Notes: a model not told the origin generated them from the sequence alone. DNA of 64,000 nt from Bradyrhizobium sp. CB82 (GCF_029714405.1 NZ_CP121650.1:4593001-4657000); one strand, 5' to 3'; positions 43,660 through 53,280 are shown, counted from the first letter of the stretch. Numbers and translations: made by a program.

Positions 43660-44748
43660 TCACGCCCCGCAGATGATCACGCCGTACCAGCCCAAGCCGC
43701 GGTAGGTCTCGTAGCCCGGTGTGGCGTGGAAGGCGACGAGGGCGCCCCTGCGGTCATGATAGAAGCCTGAGCGCTGGCCGTTCATCGAGAGCGAGACGCG
43801 CTCTGACAAAATGCCCTGGCCGTCCGAGGCGGCGATGACGCGAAGATTCGAGTCGACGAGCAGCACGCGCGCCTTGTCGCTGTCGCCGACGCGCACGCCC
43901 TGCACGATCGCGCGGGCCTGCGACTCCCAGTCGAAATGGATGGCGAGCACGCCGATCGGCGCGCCGTTGGCTTGGCCGCCCGCGCGCACGCTCGCGCAAT
44001 AGGTCGCAACCTGCGCGTTGCCGAGCAGCGGCTGGTTCTCGACGTCTCCGGCGACGTAGTCGTCGCCCGAGCGCAAGGAACGTGCCTCCCGAAACCATCT
44101 TGTGTTGGCGACGTTCTGGCCGACGGCACGGAAGCGGCCGGCGCGGCCGTTGGCGATGACGTTGCCGTCGAGGTCGCAGAGCCAGAGATCGAGATAAACG
44201 GTGTAGGCGCCGAGGATGACGCTCAGACGCTGCGAGGCGTGCGAAACTGTCACCGTGCTCGGCGAGGCTGCGCAGTCCACTACGGCGGGATCGGTCGCCC
44301 ACCAGCGCACGTCGCAGGTGCGTTCATAGAGGTTGCGGTCGATCAGTTCGATGGCGTTGAGCGACAGATCCACCATGCGCTCGCCGCGCGACCGCTGGCT
44401 CATGCGCTCGATCGAGGCGACGAGATCGCCGGTGCGTTTCGTCAGTTGCGTTTCGAGCTCGCGCGCGATGGTCTCGACCTGCTGGCCGACGCCGCGCACC
44501 TCCTGCGCCACCACGGCGAAGCCTGCGCCTTGCGCGCCGGCGCGAGAGCTTTCGATCAGCGCGTTCAGCGCCAGCATCTTCATCTGGTTGGTGATCTGCT
44601 GGATCGACTTGGTCTTGTCGACCGCGATCTGGTTGACCTCAGCCGTCAGCCGGTTGATCAGCACGGAGATGTCGGAATTGTCGTCGGCGGCCTCGGGATT
44701 GGTTCCGGTGGGAAGCGGCTTGGTCTTCAGGGCCAGCGCAGCAGACAT
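43660..44748 (-). CDS. MCP-like protein with reversed domain order
   Basis: A 362-residue protein. The first 130 residues contain a short chemoreceptor signalling hairpin whose tip is well conserved (MLALNALIESSRAGAQGAGF, then AVVAQEVRGVGQQ). The second half is a Cache-like sensor (starting near LYERTCDVRWWATDP and including VYLDLWLCDLDGNVIANG and YVAGDVENQPLLG). Normal chemoreceptors have the sensor first, with membrane helices; none are seen here, so the protein is probably cytosolic. ATG 44748 is used; ATG 44784 is possible. Role in taxis or in another pathway is unknown. Confidence 0.82.
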   Translation of the reverse strand: MSAALALKTKPLPTGTNPEAADDNSDISVLINRLTAEVNQIAVDKTKSIQQITNQMKMLALNALIESSRAGAQGAGFAVVAQEVRGVGQQVETIARELETQLTKRTGDLVASIERMSQRSRGERMVDLSLNAIELIDRNLYERTCDVRWWATDPAVVDCAASPSTVTVSHASQRLSVILGAYTVYLDLWLCDLDGNVIANGRAGRFRAVGQNVANTRWFREARSLRSGDDYVAGDVENQPLLGNAQVATYCASVRAGGQANGAPIGVLAIHFDWESQARAIVQGVRVGDSDKARVLLVDSNLRVIAASDGQGILSERVSLSMNGQRSGFYHDRRGALVAFHATPGYETYRGLGWYGVIICGA

Positions 44749-45016
44749 CGAGGGGATTCCCTTGCAATGAAGTCTGATCTGCAATGACGCGGAACCAAAA
44801 AACTACAGATCGAATATGGGTCTTTTTCGAAGATTCCGCCTAACGCCCACTTAATTTGCTGCCGGTGCGGCTGCTCAAATGATAGTCAGATCGCATCTGG
44901 TTTCGGCAATCCACCGCTTTATTCAGCCCGGACATTGCAAATGGCTCGAGATTCCCGGCGGAATCCTGATCGCCCGAGGCCACCGGCCTGATCTGAACTC
45001 ATCGAGCCCTCGAATC

Positions 45017-46858
45017 ATGACGCCGCCCGCCACTGCCTTGCCCGTCGAGCTGCCCCAGGCGTTCCTCGGCGTCGCGCGCTCGCTGACCGACAAGCTCTGG
45101 CGTGACCGGCTGGACGCGCGCGGAGCGGCAAGGGCGCTCGCCATCGTCCAGCGTCATCAACTCCCGGAGCTTTTGGCGCGGGTGCTGGCGGGGCGCGGCG
45201 TCGACATCGACGCGGTCAGTGACTTCCTCGATCCGACCATCCGCAAGCTGCTGCCGGACCCGTTCACCGTGACGGAGATGGAGGCGGCCGCAAAACGAAT
45301 CGCAGAGGCAGCGGTGCGGGGCGAGAAGGTCGCGATCTTCGGCGACTACGACGTCGACGGCGCGACCTCGGCCGCGCTGCTCGCCTGGCACCTGCGCCAT
45401 TGCGGGCTCGATCCCTTGATCCACATCCCCGACCGGCTGTTCGAGGGCTACGGCCCTAACACGGAGGCTGTACGTGCGCTGGCCGCCAAGGGCGCCACGC
45501 TGCTGGTCACCGTCGATTGCGGCACCACCAGCATCGAGCCATTGGCCGAAGCGAGGCGCCTCGGCATGTCCGTGGTCGTGATCGACCATCACCAGTGCGG
45601 CGCCGATCTCCCGGAAGTCGATGCACTGGTCAATCCGAACCGGCTCGACGATCTCTCGGGCCTTGGCCACCTCGCTGCCGTTGGCCTCGTGCTGGTGACG
45701 CTCGTTGCCGTCAACCGCGAACTGCGCCAGCGCGGCTTCTGGACTTCCGAGATGCCGGAGCCCGATCTCTTGGGCATGCTGCATCACGTCGCACTCGGCA
45801 CGGTGGCCGACGTGGCGCCGCTCATCGGCCTCAACCGCGCCTTCGTCGCGAAAGGTCTGATCGCGATGCGGCGGCGCGACCATGTCGGCCACACCGCGCT
45901 GATGGATGTGGCGCGGCTCAACGGCCCGCCGGAGGCCTGGCATCTGGGCTTCATGCTGGGGCCACGCATCAATGCGGGCGGCCGCATCGGCCGCGCCGAT
46001 CTCGGCGTGCGGCTGCTGCTGGAAGGCGACAGCGTCGAGGCCGCACGGATCGCCGCCGAGCTCGACCGCCTCAACGGCGAGCGCCGCATCATCGAGCAGG
46101 CGGCAGAAGCGCAGGCCGAAGCCGAGGCGCTCGCCTCGATCGGGCTGGAGGACAAGCTCGGCGTGATCGTCACGGCTTCCGAAGGCTGGCATCCCGGCGT
46201 CGTCGGCCTTGTCGCCTCCCGGCTGAAGGAGAAGTTTTCACGGCCGGCGTTTGCCATCGCGCTCGAACCCGGCGGCATCGGCACCGGCTCGGGCCGCTCG
46301 ATCGCCGGCGTCGATCTTGGCAAGGCGGTCCGTCAGGCCGTTACCGACGGTATTTTGCTCAAGGGCGGCGGGCACGCCATGGCCGCCGGCGTCACGCTGC
46401 GCCGGGAGAAGCTCGCCGAATTCCGCGCCTATCTCGAGAGCGCGCTCGCGCGCGACGTCGCGGAGGCGCGCCACGTCAACGAGCTCTTCATCGACGGTGC
46501 GGTGTCCGCGCGCGCGGTGACGCCGGAGCTCGCCAACACGCTCAATCGCGCCGGCCCCTTCGGCAGCGGCAATCCCGAGCCGATGCTGGCGCTGCCGGCG
46601 CATGAGCTCGTCTATGCCGACGAAGTCGGCCAGGCGCATTTGCGGCTGCGCCTCAAGTCGGGCGATGGCGCCATCGTCAACGGCATCGCGTTCCGCTCCA
46701 TTGGCCAGAAGCTCGGCAATGCGCTTCTCGCCAATCGCGGCCAGCAACTGCATGTCGCGGGCGCGTTATCGCTCGACCGGTACCAGGGCGCCGAGCGCGT
46801 GCAACTTCGCGTGATCGACGTCGCTTTGCCTGACCAGGGGCCACAAACCATCCGATAA
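45017..46858 (+). CDS. recJ: Single-strand-specific exonuclease RecJ
   Basis: 5'-3' exonuclease used in recombination and mismatch repair. The 613-residue length is normal. DHH-family motifs are present: IFGDYDVDGATSAALL, VTVDCGTTS, VVVIDHHQCG (DHH) and the C-terminal DHHA1 part with GGGHAMAAGVTL. The frame is open from 44879, but ATG 45017 gives the family start and length. It is divergent from the MCP-like gene; the gap shows no other gene. Confidence 0.95.
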   Translation: MTPPATALPVELPQAFLGVARSLTDKLWRDRLDARGAARALAIVQRHQLPELLARVLAGRGVDIDAVSDFLDPTIRKLLPDPFTVTEMEAAAKRIAEAAVRGEKVAIFGDYDVDGATSAALLAWHLRHCGLDPLIHIPDRLFEGYGPNTEAVRALAAKGATLLVTVDCGTTSIEPLAEARRLGMSVVVIDHHQCGADLPEVDALVNPNRLDDLSGLGHLAAVGLVLVTLVAVNRELRQRGFWTSEMPEPDLLGMLHHVALGTVADVAPLIGLNRAFVAKGLIAMRRRDHVGHTALMDVARLNGPPEAWHLGFMLGPRINAGGRIGRADLGVRLLLEGDSVEAARIAAELDRLNGERRIIEQAAEAQAEAEALASIGLEDKLGVIVTASEGWHPGVVGLVASRLKEKFSRPAFAIALEPGGIGTGSGRSIAGVDLGKAVRQAVTDGILLKGGGHAMAAGVTLRREKLAEFRAYLESALARDVAEARHVNELFIDGAVSARAVTPELANTLNRAGPFGSGNPEPMLALPAHELVYADEVGQAHLRLRLKSGDGAIVNGIAFRSIGQKLGNALLANRGQQLHVAGALSLDRYQGAERVQLRVIDVALPDQGPQTIR

Positions 46859-46890
46859 GCGTCAACCAACAATAAAAAAAGGGAGTGCAA

Positions 46891-47700
46891 ATGACAGGAC
46901 AGATGGAAGGCAAGGTCGCGCTCGTGACCGGCGGTGCTTCGGGCATCGGCGAAGCTGTCGTCGAATTGCTGGCGAAAGAAGGCGCAATCGTCATCGCAAC
47001 CGACGTCGACGATCTCCGCGGCCCCGAGGTCGTGGCGCGGATCACCAAAGCCGGGGGCAAGGCGGTCTTCCTCGAGCACGACGTCACCAGCGAGGAGCGC
47101 TGGGTGGAGATCGCAGCCGAAATCGCAAAACGCTTTGGCCGGCTCGACGTGCTGGTCGCCAATGCCGGCATCGGCATCGCCGTGCCCTCGATCGTCGACA
47201 TGACGCTAGCGGACTGGCGCAAGCAGAACGCGGTCAACCTCGACGGGGTGTTTCTCTCGGTCAAGCACTGTCTACCGTTGATGCGCAAAATCGGCGGCGG
47301 CTCGATCATCATGATGTCCTCGCTCGCGGGCCTGCGCGGCGCGCCGGGGTTGTCCGCCTATTCGGCCACCAAAGGCGGCGTGCGGCTGTTCGCAAAATCG
47401 ATTGCCATGGAATGCGCCGGTGCCGGCGATGGCATCCGCGTCAACTCGGTGCATCCGGGCATCATCGACACGCCAATCTGGGGCAAGATCCCGACGGGCG
47501 CCGCCGGCAGCCAGAGCAATGCGCCGATCGATCCGGAGGAACGCGCCAAGCTCGCAAGCCCGCTGGGGCGCGCCGGCCATGCAGCGGAGATCGCCAGCGG
47601 CGTACTCTATCTCGCCTCTGACGCCTCACGCTACGTCACCGGCACGGAGCTCGTCATCGACGGTGGCATGAACGCGGGCAGCGTGCCTCGAAGGGTGTAG
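46891..47700 (+). CDS. Short-chain dehydrogenase/reductase
   Basis: A 269-residue classical SDR with TGGASGIGEAVV (NAD(P) motif), NAGIG, catalytic Ser-Tyr-Lys in SSLAGLRGAPGLSAYSATKGG, and the ending YVTGTELVIDGGM. ATG 46891 is placed after AAAAAAGGGAG; an upstream GTG is less likely. Related to cyclopentanol or 3-beta/20-beta-hydroxysteroid dehydrogenase-type SDRs; substrate unknown. It follows recJ by 32 bases but probably has no functional link. Confidence 0.9.
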   Translation: MTGQMEGKVALVTGGASGIGEAVVELLAKEGAIVIATDVDDLRGPEVVARITKAGGKAVFLEHDVTSEERWVEIAAEIAKRFGRLDVLVANAGIGIAVPSIVDMTLADWRKQNAVNLDGVFLSVKHCLPLMRKIGGGSIIMMSSLAGLRGAPGLSAYSATKGGVRLFAKSIAMECAGAGDGIRVNSVHPGIIDTPIWGKIPTGAAGSQSNAPIDPEERAKLASPLGRAGHAAEIASGVLYLASDASRYVTGTELVIDGGMNAGSVPRRV

Positions 47701-47732
47701 GGGGCTCGGAAGAGCCTCGAACCTGGAAGCTT

Positions 47733-47779
47733 ATGCGGCGCGAGATTGCGGGTTCGCGCCTGCGCGCGCCCCGGAATGG
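47733..47779. repeat. Intergenic repeat, family B copy 2
   Basis: Imperfect palindrome with CGGGTTCGCGCC, GCGCGC and CCCCGGAATGG, matching the core and end of the unit at 32242-32307. It sits between the convergent SDR and lytic transglycosylase genes. Confidence 0.55.
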
Positions 47780-47799
47780 CAGTGGAAATAGGCTCGCGC

Positions 47800-49026
47800 C
47801 TACCCGCCCTGTCTTAGCTTGGCCAGCACCTTCAGCCCGCCGTAGCCATCCGCAGGCGCGATCCCGGCCCGCTGCTGAAAATCCTTGATCGCCTTCATGG
47901 TGTCGTTGCCGACGCGGCCGTCGGTGCCGCCGGTATCGAAGCCGGCTTTCGTCAAACGCGTCTGCATCTCCTGCACTTCCGCGAGCGTCAGTGCACGCTC
48001 GGAGCCGGGGAAGGGCTGGATGAAGGGCGGCGCGCCCAGGCAGCGATCGCCGAGATGGCAGATCGCCAGCGCATAGTTCATCGATGGATTGTAGCTCTTC
48101 ACCGAATAGAAGTTCGGTCCCAGCAGGAACGTCGGCCCGCCCGCGACCGGCGTCCACATCTGCGCCGAAGCATTGGGTTGCGGAAACGGCTGGCCGTCGG
48201 CGCGCATGACGCCGGCGGCTTGCCAGGCTTCATAGGTTCGGCCGCCGCTCATGTTGCCGGGCGCGCGCACCTCGTAGCCCCAGTGCTCGCCGCGGCGCCA
48301 CTTGCCGCGGTTGACGAGATATTTTGCCGTCGAGCCCAGCGCATCGTCGGGCTTGCCGAATGGTGAGACCTTGCCGTCGCCGTCGTAGTCGATGCCGACA
48401 TTGAGCCAGACTTCCGGCATCCACTGCGAATGCCCCATCGCGCCGGCCCAGGAGCCGCGCATCTCTTCCGGCGTGCTCCATCCCCTGTCGACGATGCGCA
48501 GCGCGTTGATCAGCTCGGTCTCCCAGTAGACCTTTCGCCGCGGCTCGTTCCAGGCGAGCGCAGCAAGCGAGGGAAATACCGGCTTCATGTGGTTCTGCTG
48601 CACCAGCGGATCGCCATAGGCGGATTCCACGCCCCACAGCGCGAGCAACGTGCCGCGCTCGACGCCGAAATCACGCTCGATGCGTGCGAACAGCGGCTCG
48701 TTGTTCTTCAGCGCGATCTTGCCGTTGATGATGCGCCAGTCGGAGACGCGGCGGTTGATGTACTGCCAGACCTGCTCGTTGAACTCCGGCTGGTTGCGGA
48801 TCTCCTTGAACACGCTCATGTCCGGCTCGACACGCGCCATCGCGCGCTGCCACGTGGCGGCCGAAATGCCCTTGGCCATGGCGCGAGCGCGGAAACTCTC
48901 ACGCCATTCCTCGAAGCCGGGCGGAGCGGCCGCAAGGGCCGGAGAGGCGATGAGGGCGGCTGCGCCGAGCACGGATTGCAGCGCGGCACGGCGGGTCGGC
49001 AGGGGTAAGGAATCAGGCTGGTTCAT
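47800..49026 (-). CDS. Lytic murein transglycosylase, MltB type
   Basis: A 408-residue periplasmic enzyme that cleaves peptidoglycan glycan strands. It has a Tat-like signal (TRRAALQSVLGAAAL), an SLT_2/MltB domain with the catalytic Glu in LLALWGVESAYGDP and the conserved GAMGHSQWMP, and a C-terminal peptidoglycan-binding domain (about residues 345-405, LTLAEVQEMQTRLTKAGFD and VGNDTMKAIKDFQ). No lipobox, so soluble. Stands alone. Confidence 0.93.
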   Translation of the reverse strand: MNQPDSLPLPTRRAALQSVLGAAALIASPALAAAPPGFEEWRESFRARAMAKGISAATWQRAMARVEPDMSVFKEIRNQPEFNEQVWQYINRRVSDWRIINGKIALKNNEPLFARIERDFGVERGTLLALWGVESAYGDPLVQQNHMKPVFPSLAALAWNEPRRKVYWETELINALRIVDRGWSTPEEMRGSWAGAMGHSQWMPEVWLNVGIDYDGDGKVSPFGKPDDALGSTAKYLVNRGKWRRGEHWGYEVRAPGNMSGGRTYEAWQAAGVMRADGQPFPQPNASAQMWTPVAGGPTFLLGPNFYSVKSYNPSMNYALAICHLGDRCLGAPPFIQPFPGSERALTLAEVQEMQTRLTKAGFDTGGTDGRVGNDTMKAIKDFQQRAGIAPADGYGGLKVLAKLRQGG

Positions 49027-49142
49027 GCGGACAGTTTAGCCGGAAGCAGGCGCCCTCGTTTGTGAAACCCGACGCCGGGGGAGCGACTTTTGGCGCCCAT
49101 CGGTTTACGGAACCTTCGCATCTCGTTGCACAGAATGGCGGC

Positions 49143-49295
49143 ATGCATGAGCTGTTCGACCTCATCCGCGCCAATCCGTTGCCTTTTGCCGGCGGACTGC
49201 TTGCCTTGATCGTGGCGATCATCGCGGAAACCCTTGGCGGCGGGCATCACAGCATCGGCAGGGAGTTCCCGAACTTCGACCGGGGTGGCGACTAA
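49143..49295 (+). CDS. Small membrane protein, 50 residues
   Basis: A 50-residue ORF with one hydrophobic helix (PFAGGLLALIVAIIAE) and a polar tail ending FDRGGD. Its stop overlaps the 3' end of the convergent MarR gene by 4 bases. It is in the gap after the transglycosylase start and points the other way. There is no strong ribosome site; moderate support. Confidence 0.45.
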   Translation: MHELFDLIRANPLPFAGGLLALIVAIIAETLGGGHHSIGREFPNFDRGGD

Positions 49296-49792
49296 CCCTC
49301 CTGCAGCTCCGCCGCGATCCGCACCAACCAGCGCCGAATGGCAATCTCCGCCTTCGCATCGAGTCCTGCGGCCAGGCGGTGCTCCAGGGCGAGGACACGC
49401 TCCCGGCACGTTTTCAGAAGCGTCTTGCCGCGCGCCGTGAGCGTCCATTGCAGGATTCGGCCGTGCACGGGATGCCGCGATTTGCGGATAGCGCCGTCGC
49501 GTTCGAGATTGCCGATGATCACGCCCACGGTCTGCGGCGTCAGGAACGCCAGGCGGGCGACCTCGGCGCCGGAGAGGCCGGGATAGGCCTTCAGCATGGT
49601 CAGGACGGCAAATTGCGGCGGCGTGACGCCGAGATCGGCGAGGCTGCGCTCCATGCTCAGCCTCACGGCGGCCTGGGCCTGGCGCAAGAGATAACCGAGA
49701 TAACCCTCTTCGCCGCGTTTGCCCTCGCCCGGGGCAGGCGGAACGATCATCCGTTCCGGTTGCGTACTCGTGATCTGGCGAGGCTTGCGCAT
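49292..49792 (-). CDS. MarR-family regulator
   Basis: A 166-residue MarR regulator with the typical winged helix: LADLGVTPPQFAVLTMLKAYPG, then SGAEVARLAFLTPQTVGVIIGNLERDG and a wing (HPVHGRILQWTLTARG). ATG 49792 is chosen because longer in-frame starts reach into the divergent gene's promoter. It is divergent from the AhpD-like/cupin genes, with an inverted repeat in the gap, so it likely represses them until an oxidant or phenolic ligand binds (inference). Confidence 0.88.
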   Translation of the reverse strand: MRKPRQITSTQPERMIVPPAPGEGKRGEEGYLGYLLRQAQAAVRLSMERSLADLGVTPPQFAVLTMLKAYPGLSGAEVARLAFLTPQTVGVIIGNLERDGAIRKSRHPVHGRILQWTLTARGKTLLKTCRERVLALEHRLAAGLDAKAEIAIRRWLVRIAAELQEG

Positions 49793-49794
49793 AA

Positions 49795-49810
49795 TATAAG
49801 AGCTCTGATA
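49795..49810. promoter_or_regulatory. Candidate MarR operator
   Basis: TATAAGAGCTCTGATA, a 16-bp palindrome with one mismatched pair, directly upstream of the MarR start and within the 56-base gap to the AhpD-like gene. Confidence 0.5.
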
Positions 49811-49848
49811 ACTTGTAAGCACACTCATAATGTCACGAGATGAGGTCC

Positions 49849-50328
49849 ATGTCACACGCCCGCAGCGAATATGAAGACTTCAAGGCGCTTGCTCCCGATG
49901 CCTATGACCTGACGCTCGCGCTCGGCCAGCTTGCGGCCAAGGCCGGTCTCGACAAGCAGCTGGTCGAGCTGATCAAGCTGCGCGCCTCGCAGATCAACGG
50001 CTGCGCCTTCTGCGTGCAGCATCACATCCTGCTGTCCGAGAGGCTCGGCGTGCCCGTCGACAAGCTCAATCTGGTCGCGGTGTGGCGCGAGGCTCCGATC
50101 TTTTCGGCGCGCGAGCGAGCCGCGCTCGCCTGGACCGAGGCGCTGACCTTCCTGCCCGAGGGTGTCAGCGATGACGTCCATGCCGAGGCGAGCCGCGAAT
50201 TCTCCGAGAAGGAGCTGATGTACCTGACTTCGGCGGTCGCCTCGGTCAACGTCTGGAACCGCTTTGGGGTCGCCTATCGCTGGACGCCGGCGCAGCGGCC
50301 GGCCGCGGCGCACGCCAAGGCGTCGTGA
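49849..50328 (+). CDS. AhpD-like carboxymuconolactone decarboxylase-family protein
   Basis: A 159-residue protein of the CMD/AhpD fold, alkylhydroperoxidase type. It has the redox motif CxxC with the His used by AhpD enzymes (CAFCVQHH, about residues 54-61) and the preceding VELIKLRASQING. Such proteins act as peroxide reductases. ATG 49849 with GAGG upstream is chosen over an ATG nine bases earlier. The cupin gene follows 26 bases later and the MarR gene is divergent; the set looks like an oxidant-responsive unit. Confidence 0.9.
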   Translation: MSHARSEYEDFKALAPDAYDLTLALGQLAAKAGLDKQLVELIKLRASQINGCAFCVQHHILLSERLGVPVDKLNLVAVWREAPIFSARERAALAWTEALTFLPEGVSDDVHAEASREFSEKELMYLTSAVASVNVWNRFGVAYRWTPAQRPAAAHAKAS

Positions 50329-50354
50329 TCCGATACACTTTCGGAGGACACAGG

Positions 50355-50864
50355 ATGTCGTCAACGATATCAGCCATCTCCGCCACGCCCTGGCGACTTC
50401 AATCACGACCGCTGTCGCTCGCGATCGTCGCGGGTTTCGCCTGCGCGCTGGGTCTTGGAAAGGCGCCGCCGTTCACGATGGACACCGTCTCCGGCGCGCT
50501 GGCGCCGCTCTGCGCCAACGCAACGGAAGGATCGCCGCTCGACAAGGTCGAGCCGATCGGCTCGTACGCGCTGCCAAACGTACCAGGCAAGCGCGTCACC
50601 ATCGTGCGCGTCACTTACGGCCCGGGCGGCTTCTCGCGTCCGCACCGGCACGCCGGCTCCGTCACCGCCTATATCACGAAGGGCGAGATCCGCTCCCAGC
50701 TCGGCGGCGGCCCGGTCGAGACCTTCACGGTCGGGCAATCCTTCTTCGAACCGCCGGGCTCGACGCATCTGGTGTCGGCGAATGCGAGCAACACGGAGCC
50801 GGCGGAGCTGATCGCCGTGTTCGTGGCGGATGAAGGCGCCCAGCTTACAACGTTCATCAACTAG
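50355..50864 (+). CDS. Cupin-domain protein with N-terminal hydrophobic segment
   Basis: A 169-residue protein with a hydrophobic N-terminal segment (LAIVAGFACALGLG, about residues 22-36; signal anchor or signal peptide) and a single cupin domain. The metal-binding motif is GFSRPHRHAGSVTAYITKGE, with the second motif in SFFEPPGSTHLV. Probably periplasmic. ATG 50355 has GGAGGACACAGG upstream; a GTG at 50325 overlapping the previous stop is possible. Co-transcribed with the AhpD-like gene. The substrate is unknown. Confidence 0.85.
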   Translation: MSSTISAISATPWRLQSRPLSLAIVAGFACALGLGKAPPFTMDTVSGALAPLCANATEGSPLDKVEPIGSYALPNVPGKRVTIVRVTYGPGGFSRPHRHAGSVTAYITKGEIRSQLGGGPVETFTVGQSFFEPPGSTHLVSANASNTEPAELIAVFVADEGAQLTTFIN

Positions 50865-51053
50865 CGCGATCAGGCTGGTCGGTTTGCTGCGCTATTGCGT
50901 CGCCTTGCCGGCGCCCGACACCATCGACTTCCAGTCGATCGCGGAGGAACGCTCGGAATGGATCATGCGCTGCCATCAGTATTCCGATGGGCAGGATGCT
51001 CTATGCGTACGTTGAAGCGGAGCACGCGCCGTCTCTCGACGGCCGTTCCCGCC

Positions 51054-52661
51054 TCAATTCTCCTCGTTGCTCGCGCCCTCGCGCTGATCCGGCTTGACCG
51101 CATCTTCGGGCAGCGCGTGCGCAAGCGGCTGCGCCGCGCCGGCGACCTCCGGGCCAATCTCGCGGCCGCGGCCGTGGATCATGCGTTCATAGGCGGAGAC
51201 GAGGGTGACGTAAGGGTTGACCCAGATCCAGCCGTCGCGGGTGAATACCTGGACATCGAAATGCAGGTGAAGTGAGGTGCCGCCGGGATGGTCGAGATAA
51301 TTGGAGATGACGCCGATTTTCTCGCCCTCGCTGACGATGCGGCCGTTGACGAGACCGTCGGCGTTCATCGCGGCCGGATTCATGTGCATATAGCGGAAGC
51401 GGATATGCTCGGTTCGGCTGTTCACCTGGAGCGTCGCCGCCTGGTCCTTCGGCCCGCGGATCACGGTCGCATCGCGCACGGCGACGACGCTCTGATGTTT
51501 GGGGTCGCAACGTTCGCTGGCGTCAGAATTCGCTGGGCAATCGGCGGCGTGGATGTCCTCGCCCTGATGGCCGTAGCCACCCGGGCACTGCCAGACCTCG
51601 AAGCTGCGGGACTCGCAAAAATTGTCGCGCCAGGGATAGGTGATTGGTCCCTCCGTCTTGTCGCGCTTGCCGTAGGATTGCGAGCGGACGAAGGCCGGCG
51701 CCTTCGCCAGCGGAAAGCGGATCTGCGCATAGGCCATGACGTCGGGATGGCCCGCCTGCTTGCGGTAGCCGGTGTTGGGAATAATGTCGCCGCTCGGCCG
51801 GTAGCCGAAATCCGCCGATCGCCCCAAAGGCCGATCGACCATCTCGGAGGCGAGGTCCGTCGGCGGGCGCATGCGCTGGCCGCCCGCCACATGCAAGGCC
51901 TTCAGGAAACGCTCGGCAACCGGATAAGCCTCCTTGCAGGCGAGCCGCCGTGGTTTTGCGACGCTGTCGAGACACTGGATCGACACGACATAGGCGGCGC
52001 CGAAGCGGCTGAAGGCATAACGCACATAGCCTTCGCGGATGAAACGGCGCAAATCCGGATATTGGCCGGAGAGCGCCTTGACCGGCTCGCCCTTGCCGCC
52101 GGCGGGATCGGCAAGATCGTAGATCAGCCCGGAGCCCGTGATCTGGATCTCCACCGGCTTTGCGAACACCCGCTGCGGCAGACCGTCGCCGACGCCCGGC
52201 TCAAGCGAGAAGACAGCGTCGTAGCCGGCAGGGCCCGCATCGAACACGTCGGCCGGGCTGAAGTCGGACTGGTAGCGGGCAAGCGGCAGGTTCGCCGGTG
52301 CGCCGCTGCGCCGCGCATCGAGATAGGCGGCGGCGTCGAACGGCAGCAGCACCGGAACGGAGCTGCGCGCGATACCTGAGAAGAACTGCGAGGAAACCCC
52401 GTTGAGTTGCACCAGCGCCGGCTGCGCGCGGGGGTCGAATCGGCCGACCGAACGGCGCTGCGTGAACACGAAGTCACTGGCGATCGCGGGATGCGCGTTG
52501 ATCTCGCTACGGAGCTGGTCGAGTGCTGCGCGCCAATCCACGTGCAGGGCTGTGAGCGATGGGGTGCGGAACTCGTCCGCGAACAGCGGCGAAGAGCCAG
52601 CGACCATAAGTGTAAGCAATCCCCTAAGAGACGAGACGAAGCGGAAGCTGTGCCTGCCCAC
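51054..52661 (-). CDS. M23-like (LytM) peptidase-domain protein
   Basis: A 535-residue exported protein with a signal peptide (about residues 1-28, ending LFADEF). The last third is an M23/LytM-type domain: the first metal site is GYGHQGEDIHAAD and the last is SLHLHFDVQVF; the middle His is less clear. The first 330 residues are a long domain I do not recognise. Likely acts on or near cell-wall peptides or as a divisome-type activator. It lies 52 bases downstream of efp on the same strand. Confidence 0.82.
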   Translation of the reverse strand: MGRHSFRFVSSLRGLLTLMVAGSSPLFADEFRTPSLTALHVDWRAALDQLRSEINAHPAIASDFVFTQRRSVGRFDPRAQPALVQLNGVSSQFFSGIARSSVPVLLPFDAAAYLDARRSGAPANLPLARYQSDFSPADVFDAGPAGYDAVFSLEPGVGDGLPQRVFAKPVEIQITGSGLIYDLADPAGGKGEPVKALSGQYPDLRRFIREGYVRYAFSRFGAAYVVSIQCLDSVAKPRRLACKEAYPVAERFLKALHVAGGQRMRPPTDLASEMVDRPLGRSADFGYRPSGDIIPNTGYRKQAGHPDVMAYAQIRFPLAKAPAFVRSQSYGKRDKTEGPITYPWRDNFCESRSFEVWQCPGGYGHQGEDIHAADCPANSDASERCDPKHQSVVAVRDATVIRGPKDQAATLQVNSRTEHIRFRYMHMNPAAMNADGLVNGRIVSEGEKIGVISNYLDHPGGTSLHLHFDVQVFTRDGWIWVNPYVTLVSAYERMIHGRGREIGPEVAGAAQPLAHALPEDAVKPDQREGASNEEN

Positions 52662-52713
52662 TGTTGTCTCGCCCCCCGGCGACCTTGCCTGTTCCGACCG
52701 CTCGGTCTCTTGC

Positions 52714-53280
52714 CTAGTCCTTGGCGCGCTCGGCGTAAGAACCGTCTTCAGTCATCACCACGACGCGGGTGCCAACCGAGATGTGCGGCGGCACGGTGGT
52801 GCGGACGCCGTTGGAGAGCACTGCGGGCTTGTAGGAGGAGGAGGCGGTCTGGCCCTTGGTCACGGGCTCGGTCTCGACCACTTCCAGCGTCACGCGCTGC
52901 GGCAGCGCGATCGACACAGGGTTGGCGTCGTGCATGGACAGCTTGACGGTCATGCTCTCCTGGAGATAGGCGGCCGAGCTACCAACGATGTCCTTGGAAA
53001 CCTGGACCTGGTCATAGGTCTCCGGGTTCATGAAGTGGTAGCCGTCGCCATCCTCATACAGGAAGGTGTAGTTGCGCTCCTCGATCGTGACCTTCTCGAC
53101 CTGGTCGGTGGTTTTGTACCGCTCGGAGATCTTTACCCCGTCGCTGATTCGGCGCATCTCGATCTGGCTGACCGGGGTGCCCTTGCCGGGATGGATGTTC
53201 TCGGCGGTCACGACGACGTAAAGCTTGCCGTCTTGCTCGATCACGTTGCCCTTGCGAATAGAACTGGCGATGACTCTCAA
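52714..53280 (-). CDS. efp: Elongation factor P
   Basis: Translation factor that rescues ribosomes stalled at proline runs. The 188-residue protein has the KOW-like N domain with the modifiable Lys in HPGKGTP (about residue 33), then two OB domains ending [18 protein letters not shown]. It is divergent from epmA and epmB, the enzymes that beta-lysylate this Lys, which explains the neighbourhood. Confidence 0.97.
   Translation of the reverse strand: MRVIASSIRKGNVIEQDGKLYVVVTAENIHPGKGTPVSQIEMRRISDGVKISERYKTTDQVEKVTIEERNYTFLYEDGDGYHFMNPETYDQVQVSKDIVGSSAAYLQESMTVKLSMHDANPVSIALPQRVTLEVVETEPVTKGQTASSSYKPAVLSNGVRTTVPPHISVGTRVVVMTEDGSYAERAKD

Noticed and set aside
50830..51015. 61-codon plus-strand ORF after the cupin gene
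   Set aside because: It overlaps the cupin end and has no features; nothing else is seen in this gap.
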